DNA of 64,000 bases from Geosporobacter ferrireducens (GTDB lineage Bacteria; Bacillota; Clostridia; Peptostreptococcales; Thermotaleaceae), in NCBI RefSeq assembly GCF_001750685.1, contig NZ_CP017269.1:5125416-5189415 (forward strand), written 5' to 3'. Position 1 is the stretch's first letter. Every line of letters begins with the position of its first letter. This document shows positions 33,137-42,892 of the stretch, piece after piece. Under the pieces are notes generated by a model, which did no database searches, was not told where the DNA came from, and saw nothing but the letters and a program-made list of their open reading frames with translations. Both the position numbers and the translations under genes were made by a program.

Positions 33137-33876
33137 TGAAAAGGCTGATTCTAATGATCCAGTTCTTAACCCGAATTCCCATACAAGTTCAATTAGAAGT
33201 TGAGGAGAGGGACTTCTTAGATGGGGTTATTTATTTTCCTCTGGTAGGCTTGATTATTGGTATGTTTGTTTTGTCTTTTTACCACCTGGGGCTTTGGTTA
33301 GGGGGATCTTTCCTAGCAGCAGTAATGGCTGTAGCTATTGAAGTCTTTATCACAGGGGGACTGCATTTAGATGGCCTAGGAGATACCTTCGACGGCATAT
33401 ACAGTAATCGTCCAAAAGACAGAATACTAGAGATTATGAAGGATAGTCGTTTAGGAACAAATGCAGCTTTAGCCATATTGATTACACTGCTTTTAAAGAT
33501 TGCCTTCATCGCTAATATTGATCCACCCCGTGCAGCTGCAATTCTTTTGCTCATGCCTGTATTTTCAAGGTTCATCTTAGTATTTTCCAGCAGATATGCC
33601 AAATACGCGCGGCCGAATGGCATGGGAAATTTGTATATTGGGAAAGTCACCAATCGACAGTTGCAGATCGCAGGTGTCATAACCTTGGGATGCTGCTTAA
33701 TAAATCTTTGGTCCATACCCTTTATGGTTATTGGCTGTCTTTTCAGCCTTCTGTATATTCACCATATTACCGGAAAGATAGATGGAATGACAGGAGATAC
33801 GCTAGGTGCATTATGTGAGCTTATGGAGCTGGTTTATCTTTTTTATTTTTTAGTTGTATTAAATTTAATTTGGTGA
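33136..33876 (+). CDS. cobS: Adenosylcobinamide-GDP ribazoletransferase
   Basis: The 246-residue membrane enzyme joins alpha-ribazole(-phosphate) to adenosylcobinamide-GDP, giving cobalamin (phosphate). The motif GGLHLDGLGDTFDGIYSNRPKDRILEIMKDSRLG is diagnostic: Asp-rich, metal-binding, placed at about residues 73-107. About six membrane segments follow. Only the first residues of the signature are quoted in other members, but here it is complete. Overlaps cobO by one base and lies 7 bases before cobC. Confidence 0.94.
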   Translation: MKRLILMIQFLTRIPIQVQLEVEERDFLDGVIYFPLVGLIIGMFVLSFYHLGLWLGGSFLAAVMAVAIEVFITGGLHLDGLGDTFDGIYSNRPKDRILEIMKDSRLGTNAALAILITLLLKIAFIANIDPPRAAAILLLMPVFSRFILVFSSRYAKYARPNGMGNLYIGKVTNRQLQIAGVITLGCCLINLWSIPFMVIGCLFSLLYIHHITGKIDGMTGDTLGALCELMELVYLFYFLVVLNLIW

Positions 33877-33883
33877 GGAATCT

Positions 33884-34471
33884 ATGGAGTTAATATTAGT
33901 AAGACATGGCGAAACACAATTAAATTATGAAAAAAAATTTTGTGGCTGGTCAAATCCAGATCTGACAGCAGAAGGGCTCTTACAAGCAAAGGCTGCTGGC
34001 GATAAGCTAAAACATCAGCCGATTCATCAAATATTTTGCAGTGATTTGAGTAGGACGATGCAGACGGCAGAACAGATTAACCGCCATCATCAGCTGGAGA
34101 TAAAGCCGTCAAAAAATCTTCGAGAAATGAATTTTGGCTTGTGGGAAGGTTTAACCTATACAGAGATACAAAAACAGTATCCGGCAGAAGCTGCTACTTG
34201 GGGAAAGGACTGGTTGGAGTATCCAGTACCAGAAGGTGAAAGCCTGCAGTTTATGTATGAACGTATTATTCAGTATATAGAAGAGATCGTGAACTGCAAT
34301 ACGGGCAAGCGAATCCTTATTGTATCTCATGCAGGCTGCATAAGAGCAATACTAGCCCATTACATAGGAAGAGGAATCCAGGACTATTGGCGGTATAAGA
34401 TTGAGCACTGTGGTATTGCGAAAATAGAAATTTTAGACAATTATACTGTACTTTCTGCCTTAAACCAGTAA
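33884..34471 (+). CDS. cobC: Alpha-ribazole phosphatase (histidine phosphatase superfamily)
   Basis: The 195-residue protein starts MELILVRHGETQLNYEKKF, with the phosphoryl-accepting His in LVRHGE. Later it has EMNFGLWEGLTYTEI and IVSHAGCIRAIL with the second catalytic His. By context it removes the 5' phosphate of alpha-ribazole or of cobalamin phosphate. On sequence alone it could be another histidine phosphatase, but its place behind cobS makes CobC likely. GGTGAGG lies upstream. No terminator is evident before the riboswitch promoter. Confidence 0.9.
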   Translation: MELILVRHGETQLNYEKKFCGWSNPDLTAEGLLQAKAAGDKLKHQPIHQIFCSDLSRTMQTAEQINRHHQLEIKPSKNLREMNFGLWEGLTYTEIQKQYPAEAATWGKDWLEYPVPEGESLQFMYERIIQYIEEIVNCNTGKRILIVSHAGCIRAILAHYIGRGIQDYWRYKIEHCGIAKIEILDNYTVLSALNQ

Positions 34472-34559
34472 GGTAGTATTTATCATAAAATGCATAAATT
34501 GCATAAAAACATGTCTATATTGTAGAAAACCAGGAAAATATTAAGAAATCTATTGATAA

Positions 34560-34588
34560 TTGACAAAAAATTTGATACCATGATAACA
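34560..34588 (+). promoter_or_regulatory. Probable promoter of the cbi-hem operon
   Basis: TTGACA (34560-34565), followed after 16-17 bases by GATAAC (34582-34587). The expected transcript start falls just before the riboswitch aptamer. Confidence 0.6.
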
Positions 34589-34602
34589 AGTAAATATGAT
34601 AC

Positions 34603-34845
34603 AAACAGGTGTCGAAGTACTTAATAGGGAAGTTCGGTGTAAGACCGACACAGCCCCCGCTACTGTGAGTGAGGATGAAATTGGCAAATAGCCACTTGTT
34701 ATATACAAGGAAGGCGCCGAAAGTAAGTAGATTCACGAGTCAGGAGACCTGCCTGTTTTGATCTGCTGTATGACCTTCGGCGGGAAGGAAAAAGTAGAAT
34801 ATACAATAGTGTGTTCATACCCTGACCGAATTGGTTAGGGTTTTT
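34603..34845 (+). ncRNA. Cobalamin (B12) riboswitch with terminator
   Basis: The aptamer is closed by AAACAGG (34603-34609) pairing with CCTGTTT (34752-34758). It contains GGTGTAAGACCGACACAGCC, CCCGCTACTGTGA, GCCACT (34691-34696) and a full B12 box, AGTCAGGAGACCTGCC, at 34738-34753. A second hairpin, CCTTC (34774-34778) with GAAGG (34784-34788), has a loop whose GGCG is complementary to CGCC (34715-34718) in the aptamer, matching the kissing contact known for this class. The platform ends in a terminator at 34819. Adenosylcobalamin or another cobalamin would be expected to stop transcription of the genes downstream. Confidence 0.95.
34819..34845 (+). terminator. Riboswitch expression-platform terminator
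   Basis: ACCCTGACC (34819-34827) pairs with GGTTAGGGT (34833-34841), with one G-T pair, then TTTTAT. Confidence 0.85.
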
Positions 34846-34873
34846 ATGTTACTTGAAGAAGGGAAGGGTACGT

Positions 34874-36283
34874 ATGAATTACCCCAGATTTGTTTTAGCA
34901 GGTACACAAAGCGGTGTGGGCAAAACAACGATTTCCATCGGTATCATGGCAGCATTAAAGAAAAAAGGCTATAGGGTACAAGCCTTCAAAGTAGGACCGG
35001 ATTATATTGATCCTGCATTCCATAGTTTTGTTACCGGAAATGCTTCTCGTAACCTGGATGGTTGGATGCTGGAGGAAGCTGTAGTTAGGGAATTGTTTGT
35101 AAAAAATGCCTATGGAAAAGATATCGCAGTGATAGAAGGTGTGATGGGTTTATATGATGGCTTTGGGATTGAAAAGGATCAGGGAAGTACAGCCCATATC
35201 TCTAAAATACTCAATGCTCCTGTAATCCTTATTATTAACGGAAACGGTATGTCTGCCAGTGCTGCTGCTCAGGTATTGGGATATAAAGCCTTTGATCCTG
35301 ACGTAAACATTCAGGGTGTAATTATCAACAACCTTTCCGGCGAAAAGCATTATGAACTGCTAAAAGCTGCTATAGAAAGGTATACAGGAATACCTTGTTT
35401 GGGATATATGAAAAATAACAGTGCTATTCAATTGAAAAGCAGACATCTTGGTCTAATTCCCAGTGTTGAGGTAGAAGATCTGCGAAAGAAAATTGATGAA
35501 ATTGGAGACATGGTAGGAGAAACCATCGATCTTGACCGGCTGATGGAAACCAGTAAAAACACAAAGTCGCTTCAATCGGTGCAATATTTTTCTAAAGAAA
35601 ATGCAGCAATAGATCAGGTACATATTGGTGTAGCTTTAGATAAGGCATTTAACTTTTATTATAAAGATAATCTGGATTTATTAGAAGAATTGGGTGCAAA
35701 ATTAATTTATTTTAGTCCTTTAGAGGATGAAAAATTACCGGAAAATATCCATGGTTTATATTTTGGGGGTGGATTTCCAGAGGTATTTGCAGATCAATTA
35801 GAGAAAAATTTTACCATGAGGCAGGACATAAAAAATTTAGTGGATTTGGGAATACCAACCTATGCGGAGTGCGGCGGATTGATGTATTTAACAGAGGCCA
35901 TAACGACATTGGAAGGTAAGCGGCATGAAATGGTGGGAATCTTTGAGGCGGAAACGACTATGACCAACCGTCTGCAGCGATTTGGTTATGTAGAGGTGAA
36001 CATCGAAAAACCTTGTGTGATTAGTCATATACCTGTCCGAGTGAAAGGTCATGAGTTCCATCGATCGATTATTACTTCTCCCCAAAACGCAGATTATGGG
36101 TATCAAGTAGTGAAAAAAAGAAGTGGAGAACCAGTGAATTCATGGCATTGTGGATTGCTAAAACAGAATGTACTAGCAGGTTATGCACATATTCATTTTT
36201 ACAACCACAAAGAACTTGCCAAAGACTTCATTGAAAACTGCAGAAATTTTATGGATGGGAGAGGTGATCATCATGAAAAATAA
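34874..36283 (+). CDS. cbiA: Cobyrinic acid a,c-diamide synthase
   Basis: The 469-residue glutamine-dependent amidase uses ATP to amidate cobyrinic acid at the a and c side chains. The N-terminal P-loop [19 protein letters not shown] and [11 protein letters not shown] are followed by [11 protein letters not shown]. The C-terminal class I glutaminase-like domain has [13 protein letters not shown] and the nucleophile [12 protein letters not shown] start it at ATG 34874, after GGGAAGGG; an in-frame TTG at 34853 adds 7 residues. It is the first gene downstream of the riboswitch and overlaps cbiP by 11 bases. Confidence 0.95.
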   Translation: MNYPRFVLAGTQSGVGKTTISIGIMAALKKKGYRVQAFKVGPDYIDPAFHSFVTGNASRNLDGWMLEEAVVRELFVKNAYGKDIAVIEGVMGLYDGFGIEKDQGSTAHISKILNAPVILIINGNGMSASAAAQVLGYKAFDPDVNIQGVIINNLSGEKHYELLKAAIERYTGIPCLGYMKNNSAIQLKSRHLGLIPSVEVEDLRKKIDEIGDMVGETIDLDRLMETSKNTKSLQSVQYFSKENAAIDQVHIGVALDKAFNFYYKDNLDLLEELGAKLIYFSPLEDEKLPENIHGLYFGGGFPEVFADQLEKNFTMRQDIKNLVDLGIPTYAECGGLMYLTEAITTLEGKRHEMVGIFEAETTMTNRLQRFGYVEVNIEKPCVISHIPVRVKGHEFHRSIITSPQNADYGYQVVKKRSGEPVNSWHCGLLKQNVLAGYAHIHFYNHKELAKDFIENCRNFMDGRGDHHEK

Positions 36284-37802
36284 GAAATTGATGTTTCAAG
36301 GGACAGCTTCATCAGTTGGAAAAAGTCTTTTAACAGCGGCCTTCTGTAGAATATTCCAGCAAGACGGCCACCGGGTAGCGCCCTTTAAGTCTCAAAATAT
36401 GGCATTAAATTCATATATCACAAGAGCAGGTTTAGAAATGGGCAGAGCTCAAGTAGTTCAAGCAGAAGCTGCTTGTGTAGAAGCGGATGTACGAATGAAT
36501 CCCGTACTGCTTAAGCCTACCAGCGATAAAAAATGTCAGGTAGTTTTAAACGGAAAAGTATATAAAAACATGACTGCCATGGAATATCATGCGTTCAAGC
36601 CAGAGCTTGCACAGATGATAAAAGAAACCTTTGATAGCCTGGCGGCTGATCATGATATTATTGTATTGGAAGGTGCTGGAAGTCCTGCAGAGATCAATTT
36701 ACGAGAGAATGATCTTGTAAATATGGGTATGGCAGAAATGGCTGATGCCCCCGTTATTCTAATTGGAGATATCGACCGAGGGGGTGTGTTCGCATCTCTG
36801 GCTGGTACAATGATGTTGCTGACGGAAGAGGAACGGTGCCGTGTGAAGGGGATTATTATTAATAAGTTTCGCGGAGATGTAGAGATTTTAAAGCCTGGCA
36901 TTCAGATGCTGGAAGATATCGTAAAGATTCCAGTATTAGGTGTAATTCCATATTATAACGTTCAGATTGAAGATGAGGACAGTTTAGCAGAACGCTTTTA
37001 TACGCAAAAAAGGCAAGAAGGTCAAATCAAGGTAGAAGTATTGTATCTGCCTCATGTATCTAATTTCACTGATTTTAATGTATTTGAAACTCAAGAGGAT
37101 GTACAGCTTAGATATGTAATGCGGGGAGAGAAAATTGGAGATCCTGATATCTTAATTATACCGGGTTCAAAGAATACCATCGAAGACCTGCTATATTTGA
37201 AAGAAACCGGATTAGAAGAGCAAATTCTCAAGCTTCACCGTGACGGCAAGCTTATTGTAGGGATTTGCGGAGGATATCAAATGCTTGGGAAACAACTCCA
37301 CGATCCTTATGGTACGGAAAGTGCCATTGAAGAAATGAACGGACTAGGGCTCTTAGATGTTGAAACCGTCTTTGAACTTGAAAAAGTGACAACGCAGGTA
37401 GACGCAAGGATTATACCACAACTCCCTGGCGTATTGGAGGGAACACAGGGAATGATCGTTTCCGGCTATGAAATTCATATGGGCAAAACAACCCTTGGAA
37501 GCGATTGCATTGTAATGAATCAAATCACAAACAGCCTAGGTGAATCCGTAGACTTGAAGGATGGATGTGTCAATGTAGAAGGTAACGTGATGGGAACCTA
37601 CATTCACGGGATTTTCGACAACATTCCATTTACTAGAAAAGTGTTGAACAATATACGAAAATCAAAGGGACTAGACGAAAAAGAGAGCACTACAGAAAGT
37701 TTCCATGCTTTTAAAGAAGCTGAATATAATAAACTGGCGCAAATTGTGCGTGAGAATATAGACATGGAGAAGATCTATGGTATCTTAAACGGAGAACAGT
37801 GA
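36273..37802 (+). CDS. cbiP: Cobyric acid synthase
   Basis: The 509-residue glutamine amidotransferase amidates the b, d, e and g positions of adenosyl-cobyrinic a,c-diamide. Visible are [58 protein letters not shown] and the glutaminase segment [12 protein letters not shown]. The ATG at 36273 is chosen for its GAGAGGTGAT site and because the resulting length is normal; the frame is open 90 bases further upstream within cbiA. The stop overlaps the cbiB ATG by one base. Confidence 0.96.
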   Translation: MKNKKLMFQGTASSVGKSLLTAAFCRIFQQDGHRVAPFKSQNMALNSYITRAGLEMGRAQVVQAEAACVEADVRMNPVLLKPTSDKKCQVVLNGKVYKNMTAMEYHAFKPELAQMIKETFDSLAADHDIIVLEGAGSPAEINLRENDLVNMGMAEMADAPVILIGDIDRGGVFASLAGTMMLLTEEERCRVKGIIINKFRGDVEILKPGIQMLEDIVKIPVLGVIPYYNVQIEDEDSLAERFYTQKRQEGQIKVEVLYLPHVSNFTDFNVFETQEDVQLRYVMRGEKIGDPDILIIPGSKNTIEDLLYLKETGLEEQILKLHRDGKLIVGICGGYQMLGKQLHDPYGTESAIEEMNGLGLLDVETVFELEKVTTQVDARIIPQLPGVLEGTQGMIVSGYEIHMGKTTLGSDCIVMNQITNSLGESVDLKDGCVNVEGNVMGTYIHGIFDNIPFTRKVLNNIRKSKGLDEKESTTESFHAFKEAEYNKLAQIVRENIDMEKIYGILNGEQ

Positions 37803-38764
37803 TGATCAAAATCTTTATTGGATATATTTGTGATCTTGTATTTGGAGACCCCTACTGGCTTCCCCATCCCATTAGATTTATTGGGAATGGAATTAGCAGT
37901 ACGGAACGAAAACTCCGGAAATTTTTCAAAGGAGCGACCCAGGAAAAGATTGGGGGAATCCTATTGTTTGTTGCTGTTGTAAGCAGCAGCTATTTGCTAA
38001 CATTTTTATTGCTGTGGTTTGCACAAAAACTTCATCCAACCATTCGGTTTATAGTGGAAACCTTTTTAATCTTTCAGATATTAGCAACAAAAAGTTTAGA
38101 TATAGAGAGCAGAAAGGTATATACACAATTAAAGCATGGCAATATCCTTGAGGCGCGTAAGTATCTATCCTATATTGTAGGAAGGGATACGACCCATTTA
38201 GATGAAAAGGAAATCGTACGAGGTGCTGTTGAGACCGTTGCAGAAAACATTTCCGACGGTATTATCGGACCATTAATGTATATTTTTATTGGGGGAGCGC
38301 CTTTAGGAATGGCTTATAAAGCTGTGAACACCTTGGATTCCATGGTAGGGTACAAAAATGAAAAATATCTTCATTTTGGCTGGGCATCCGCGAAGCTAGA
38401 TGATTTGGCAAATATAATCCCTGCAAGATTGACTGCTTTTTTCATCGTTATATCTGCGGGGTTGCTTAGATATGATTGGCTAAACAGTTTTAAAATATTA
38501 AAGCGAGACAGAAGAAATCATAAGAGTCCAAATAGCGGCTATCCTGAAGCTGCTGTGGCAGGAGCACTGAATATACAAATCGGGGGAACCAATTCTTACT
38601 TTGGACAAATGATGGAAAAACCAACCATAGGTGATAAGTTGAAGGAGTTAGATAAGGAAGATCTTCTTCGAACGATAAGAATAATGTATGGTGCATCGGC
38701 AATAGGCGTGCTCTTTTTTTCTATTATACGATGGATGGCAAATATACAATGGGGGATCAGATGA
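37802..38764 (+). CDS. cbiB: Adenosylcobinamide-phosphate synthase
   Basis: The 320-residue membrane protein attaches aminopropanol phosphate to adenosylcobyric acid. Motifs: LVFGDPYWLPHPIRFIG at the N-terminus, ETVAENISDGIIGPL, AYKAVNTLDSMVGYKNEKY, HFGWASAKLDDLANIIPARL and SPNSGYPEAAVAGAL. Four to five membrane segments are present. TGATG coupling with cbiP, and a 4-base overlap with cobD, which makes its aminopropanol phosphate substrate. Confidence 0.96.
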   Translation: MIKIFIGYICDLVFGDPYWLPHPIRFIGNGISSTERKLRKFFKGATQEKIGGILLFVAVVSSSYLLTFLLLWFAQKLHPTIRFIVETFLIFQILATKSLDIESRKVYTQLKHGNILEARKYLSYIVGRDTTHLDEKEIVRGAVETVAENISDGIIGPLMYIFIGGAPLGMAYKAVNTLDSMVGYKNEKYLHFGWASAKLDDLANIIPARLTAFFIVISAGLLRYDWLNSFKILKRDRRNHKSPNSGYPEAAVAGALNIQIGGTNSYFGQMMEKPTIGDKLKELDKEDLLRTIRIMYGASAIGVLFFSIIRWMANIQWGIR

Positions 38765-39846
38765 TGAAAGTAGCAAAACATGGTGGAAATATTTATGAAG
38801 TTGCTTTAGAGAGAGGCATTGAAATGGAAGAAATTCTTGATTTTAGTGCGAACATTAATCCCCTTGGGATTCCTGACTCGTTGAAAGAGGCTATAATGGA
38901 TAATATACATATCATTGAACGTTATCCCGATCCTGAATATAAGGAATTGGTAAAGGCGATAGCAGATTATCACGGAGTAGACCAGCAGTGGATCGCTGTA
39001 GGAAACGGCGCTACTGAACTGATTTTTGCATTGGCAGCCAGTTTAAATTCTAAAAACAGCCTCATTCTGGCACCTACTTTTTCCGAATATGAAAGAGCGC
39101 TTTTGAAAGCAAAAAGTGAAGTGCATTATTACTATTTAAAAGAAGATAATGGTTTTCAAATAGATGAGGGCTTCAAGAAGATGCTCAACCCAGAAATAGA
39201 CCTCTTGGTACTTTGCAATCCCAATAATCCTACGGGACAGTTTCTAAAGCGTCAACAGATGATGGAGATTCTTCAACATTGCAGGGAACATGGTATTCGC
39301 CTTGTGGTGGATGAAGCCTTTATAGACTTTGTTGAAGGAGGGGAAATGGAAACCATGATTGCTTGTATGCATGAATATAATCACCTCTACGTGATTCGGG
39401 CTCTAACAAAATTTTTCGCGATTCCTGGGCTTCGGTTAGGTTATGCTGTTACTTCCAATGAGAACATCCTCGGGCGAATACGTGATAATAGGGAACCTTG
39501 GAGTATCAATAGCCTAGCAGCTTTGGCCGGAGAAATTGTACTAAAGGATAAAACCTATATCCAAGCTACTAAGAATTGGATAGGTGAAGAAAAAGATAAT
39601 CTCTTCAAGGCATTGAATGCCATTGAAGGCATTAAAGCATATAAGCCGGAAGCGAATTACATTTTTTTCAGTTATGGTAAAAGTGATAATTGCTTGAAGG
39701 AAGTACTACTTTCAAAAAAAATACTCATTAGGAGCTGTGGCAACTACAAGAATTTAACCGATCGATTTTATCGTGTTGCGATTAAAGATAGAGCTTCGAA
39801 TGAAAAATTGATCCAAGCATTGAAAGAGGTAATTTATGAAGATTAA
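38761..39846 (+). CDS. cobD: L-threonine-O-3-phosphate decarboxylase
   Basis: The 361-residue PLP enzyme makes (R)-1-amino-2-propanol phosphate, the linker used by CbiB. It begins MMKVAKHGGNIYEVA, then has DFSANINPLG, NPNNPTGQ, VVDEAFIDF and RALTKFFAIPGLRLGYA, with the PLP lysine in LTKFF. The ATG at 38761 or the adjacent 38764 follows GGGGG. Histidinol-phosphate aminotransferase is the near relative; cluster position decides for CobD. It overlaps the next gene by 11 bases. Confidence 0.94.
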   Translation: MMKVAKHGGNIYEVALERGIEMEEILDFSANINPLGIPDSLKEAIMDNIHIIERYPDPEYKELVKAIADYHGVDQQWIAVGNGATELIFALAASLNSKNSLILAPTFSEYERALLKAKSEVHYYYLKEDNGFQIDEGFKKMLNPEIDLLVLCNPNNPTGQFLKRQQMMEILQHCREHGIRLVVDEAFIDFVEGGEMETMIACMHEYNHLYVIRALTKFFAIPGLRLGYAVTSNENILGRIRDNREPWSINSLAALAGEIVLKDKTYIQATKNWIGEEKDNLFKALNAIEGIKAYKPEANYIFFSYGKSDNCLKEVLLSKKILIRSCGNYKNLTDRFYRVAIKDRASNEKLIQALKEVIYED

Positions 39847-40720
39847 AGCCATATGTCCAGCTTCCTGTGGAGAACTGCTGCAGGGAGTGATTGGTACAAG
39901 TGAAAAGTTAATTTCATATCCTGTTGATATGTATGCAGCGGTAACAATAGAAGAATCAAAAAATCCGATTAGACCTATCAATCGAAAAAAAGCAGTAGAA
40001 GGGATGTATAAAACCCTTGAACACTTTGGAATGCCTCGATGCATAGGGGACACCTTTTCAGTAGAGGTAGTTTCACAAATTCCGGTTGCCAAGGGGATGG
40101 CCAGCAGTACTGCCGATATTGCTGCTTCTATTATGGCTACTGCAACCCTGTTAGGCAAGGAGATCAACAACGATGAATTAGGAAAATTATGTGTTGCCAT
40201 TGAGCCTACTGACAGCACCATCTTTCCTACTTTGACGTTATTTGATCACTTGAAGGGTATACGGATTGAGAGCTATGATTGGATTCCAAGGCTAAATGTT
40301 CTTGTTTTGGAATCAGAGAAGATATTAGATACACAGGATTTTAGGAAAAATGATTATACAAGGGAAAGATTGGAGAACCAAAACAAGGTGGAAGAAGCCT
40401 ATCGGATCTTTCAAGAAAGCTGCAGTGTGAAAGATATCACTGGCCTTGGAAAAGCAGCAACCTTGAGTTCCTTGACAAATCAAAGTATTTTGCCAAAGGA
40501 CAAATTGGAAGAAATCATTGACAGTGTCCTGGCCTTGGGATGCTATGGCGTTAATGTGGCACATAGTGGGACGGTCATTGGAATCTTATATGACAAGGAA
40601 GTAGTCGATGTGGAGGTTGTTAAGAGAAGATTTTCTAGCATGGGCGTTTTTGACAGCTATCATCGTAATTTTATAACGAGGATTGTAGAAGGCGGCGCAA
40701 AAATAATAGAAAGCAAATAG
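39836..40720 (+). CDS. pduX: L-threonine kinase (PduX type)
   Basis: The 294-residue GHMP-family kinase has the start CPASCGELLQGVIG and the ATP loop QIPVAKGMASSTADIAASI. It makes L-threonine phosphate, the CobD substrate, from threonine and ATP. Its position between cobD and cbiX, overlapping cobD by 11 bases, supports this role over mevalonate or homoserine kinase. Segment EPTDSTIFPTLTLFDH is typical of the PduX group. Length is normal. Confidence 0.92.
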   Translation: MKIKAICPASCGELLQGVIGTSEKLISYPVDMYAAVTIEESKNPIRPINRKKAVEGMYKTLEHFGMPRCIGDTFSVEVVSQIPVAKGMASSTADIAASIMATATLLGKEINNDELGKLCVAIEPTDSTIFPTLTLFDHLKGIRIESYDWIPRLNVLVLESEKILDTQDFRKNDYTRERLENQNKVEEAYRIFQESCSVKDITGLGKAATLSSLTNQSILPKDKLEEIIDSVLALGCYGVNVAHSGTVIGILYDKEVVDVEVVKRRFSSMGVFDSYHRNFITRIVEGGAKIIESK

Positions 40721-40732
40721 GAGGATAAACTT

Positions 40733-41104
40733 ATGAAAAGTGCATTATTCGTTTTAGGACATGGCAGTCAAGCCCAAGAGGCAGATGAAATATTTTTTCA
40801 AATCGTAGAGCAGATAAAAAAAATCAGCAGTTTTGAATTGGTTGGCATGGGGTCTTTACAGATCTCAAAACCCAGCTTTGAAGAGGGGATTGAGGTACTC
40901 ATTCAACAAGGTGCTGAGAAAATTGTGATTGTACCTATGTTTATATTCTTGGGTAATCATGTTAAGTTTGATATTCCAGAAGAATTGGAAAAATTAAGAG
41001 ACAAATATCCCCAGACCGTGTTTGTGATGGCAAAGCATATCGGAGCGGATGCAAGAATTGCTGCAATTATTGATGATAGAGCAAAGGAGGCTATTGAAGG
41101 TTAA
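40733..41104 (+). CDS. cbiX: Sirohydrochlorin cobaltochelatase, small form
   Basis: The 123-residue protein is a single-domain chelatase (CbiX-S). SALFVLGHGSQAQEA holds one active-site His, and MFIFLGNHVKFDIPEEL the second. It inserts cobalt into sirohydrochlorin, committing it to cobalamin. Most bacterial CbiX proteins are double-length; this single-domain size is best known from archaea and would act as a homodimer. GGAGG precedes the ATG. TAATG overlap with cbiC. Confidence 0.92.
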   Translation: MKSALFVLGHGSQAQEADEIFFQIVEQIKKISSFELVGMGSLQISKPSFEEGIEVLIQQGAEKIVIVPMFIFLGNHVKFDIPEELEKLRDKYPQTVFVMAKHIGADARIAAIIDDRAKEAIEG

Positions 41105-41721
41105 TGGATTATATTAAGGTACCTCATCTCATTGAAGAAAAGAGTTTCGAGATTATTACAGAGGAATTGGGTAATAAAACTTTTCCTGAAGAAATCGGGA
41201 GGATCATCAAACGGGTAATACATACAACGGCAGATTTTCAATATGCAGATATTTTGGTGATCTCTCCTGATGCAGTTGAAAGTGCTAAGGAGGCGCTGCG
41301 TAGAGGCGTCAATATTGTAACCGATACGCAAATGGCCAAAGCTGGGATCAATAAAACAAAACTTGGCGAACTGGGTGGAGATGTTCATTGCTATATCAGC
41401 GATGTGGATGTGGCAAAAAGGGCTAAAGAAAAAGGCATTACAAGGGCAATGGTTTCTATGGAAAAAGCAATAGAAAACGAAAAAAACCAAATATTTGTAA
41501 TTGGAAATGCACCTACTGCGCTATTTGAACTAAAACGTTTTATTGAGGAAAAGAAAATTCAACCGGCTTTAGTAGTCGGTGTACCTGTAGGCTTTGTAGG
41601 CGCAGCAGAATCGAAAGAAGAATTTAAGCATCTTAATGTGCCCTATATTATTACCAGAGGAAGAAAAGGCGGCAGTACAGTTGGGGCTGCGATTATCAAT
41701 GCGCTGCTTTATATGCTGTAA
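41104..41721 (+). CDS. cbiC: Cobalt-precorrin-8 methylmutase
   Basis: The 205-residue enzyme moves the methyl group from C11 to C12, making cobyrinic acid. EEIGRIIKRVIHTTADFQYA carries the catalytic His in VIHTT. VTDTQMAKAGI and IGNAPTALFELKRFIEE, then VGVPVGFVGAAESKEEF, are family signatures. One-base overlap with cbiX. It is followed after ~50 bases by cbiD. Confidence 0.95.
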   Translation: MDYIKVPHLIEEKSFEIITEELGNKTFPEEIGRIIKRVIHTTADFQYADILVISPDAVESAKEALRRGVNIVTDTQMAKAGINKTKLGELGGDVHCYISDVDVAKRAKEKGITRAMVSMEKAIENEKNQIFVIGNAPTALFELKRFIEEKKIQPALVVGVPVGFVGAAESKEEFKHLNVPYIITRGRKGGSTVGAAIINALLYML

Positions 41722-41770
41722 ATTAAATTGAAGCAATAATGAATCGAATACCCGAAAAGAAGGTATGTAT

Positions 41771-42892
41771 ATGTTAGAACAATATATTGTAAAAGATGGA
41801 AAAAGAATGCGATACGGATATACGACTGGATCCTGTGCAGCAGCAGCCGCTAAGGCTGCTGCTATTATGGCGTTAATGGGCAAACCGATCAAGGATATCG
41901 AAATTAATACGCCAAAGGGTTGGAATCTAGCGCTTAAGATAGAAACATGGAAAATTGAAGGAACTACTGCATGTTGTACAATTAAAAAAGACGGTGGAGA
42001 TGATCCGGATAATACCCATGGAATTTTAGTTGGGGCAGCAGTAGAATTGACAGATTCTCCTGGAGTGTTGTTAAAAGGGGGAAAAGGTGTAGGTATCGTC
42101 ACGAAGCCTGGACTTCAGGTTCCTCCTGGCGAACCGGCAATCAACCCAGTTCCGAGGGCAATGATCCAAAAAGAGGTTTTAGAGGTTTTACCGGAAGGAA
42201 AAGGTGCCATAATAACTATTTTTGTCCCAGAAGGGGAAGCTATTGCGAAAAAAACCTTTAATCCTAGATTAGGAATCCTTGGAGGAATTTCTATTCTTGG
42301 AACTACAGGTATCGTAGAACCCATGTCAGAGGAAGCTTTTAAAGAATCCCTGGCCTTGGAATTAAAAATGGCAGTGCAAGAGGGACTGGATCAGGTGATC
42401 TTGGTACCAGGAAACCATGGGAGGGATTTGGCCTACGAGCATTATGGTTTTTCAAAGGACAAAGTGATAAAAACCAGTAATTTTGTTGGTTTTATGTTAG
42501 AAAAATGTACTGAATACGGAATTAAAAAAGTTTTGATGATTGGTCATATTGGTAAGTTTGTCAAACTAGCTGGAGGGATTTTTCATACTCACAGTAAGGT
42601 TGCCGATAGCAGGATTGAAATACTAGCAGGGAATTTAGCATTGTTAGGTGCACCACAGTCTTTGATAAAAGAGCTTTTTAACTGTGTAACCACGGAGGCA
42701 GCCCTGACGTTAATAGAAGAAAATGGATATGAATCCCTTTATGCAATGCTGTGTACAAAGGCAGAACAGAAGTGTATGCAGCATGTGTATGAGAGCATGG
42801 AAGTTGGAATTATTATGTTCTCCATGGATAAAAGAATTTTAGGTATAGGACCGAATGGAAAAAAGTTGCTGGAGGCGTTCGCGTATGCATAA
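41771..42892 (+). CDS. cbiD: Cobalt-precorrin-5B C1-methyltransferase
   Basis: The 373-residue protein starts MLEQYIVKDGKRMRYGYTTG, with the CbiD signature RYGYTTGSCAAAAAKAA, then KKDGGDDPDNTHG and NPRLGILGGISILGTTGIVEPMS. It methylates C1 in the anaerobic route; it is not a typical SAM-methylase fold. ATG 41771 is preferred over 41765 because AAGAAGG lies 7 bases before it. It overlaps cbiE by 8 bases. Confidence 0.95.
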   Translation: MLEQYIVKDGKRMRYGYTTGSCAAAAAKAAAIMALMGKPIKDIEINTPKGWNLALKIETWKIEGTTACCTIKKDGGDDPDNTHGILVGAAVELTDSPGVLLKGGKGVGIVTKPGLQVPPGEPAINPVPRAMIQKEVLEVLPEGKGAIITIFVPEGEAIAKKTFNPRLGILGGISILGTTGIVEPMSEEAFKESLALELKMAVQEGLDQVILVPGNHGRDLAYEHYGFSKDKVIKTSNFVGFMLEKCTEYGIKKVLMIGHIGKFVKLAGGIFHTHSKVADSRIEILAGNLALLGAPQSLIKELFNCVTTEAALTLIEENGYESLYAMLCTKAEQKCMQHVYESMEVGIIMFSMDKRILGIGPNGKKLLEAFAYA

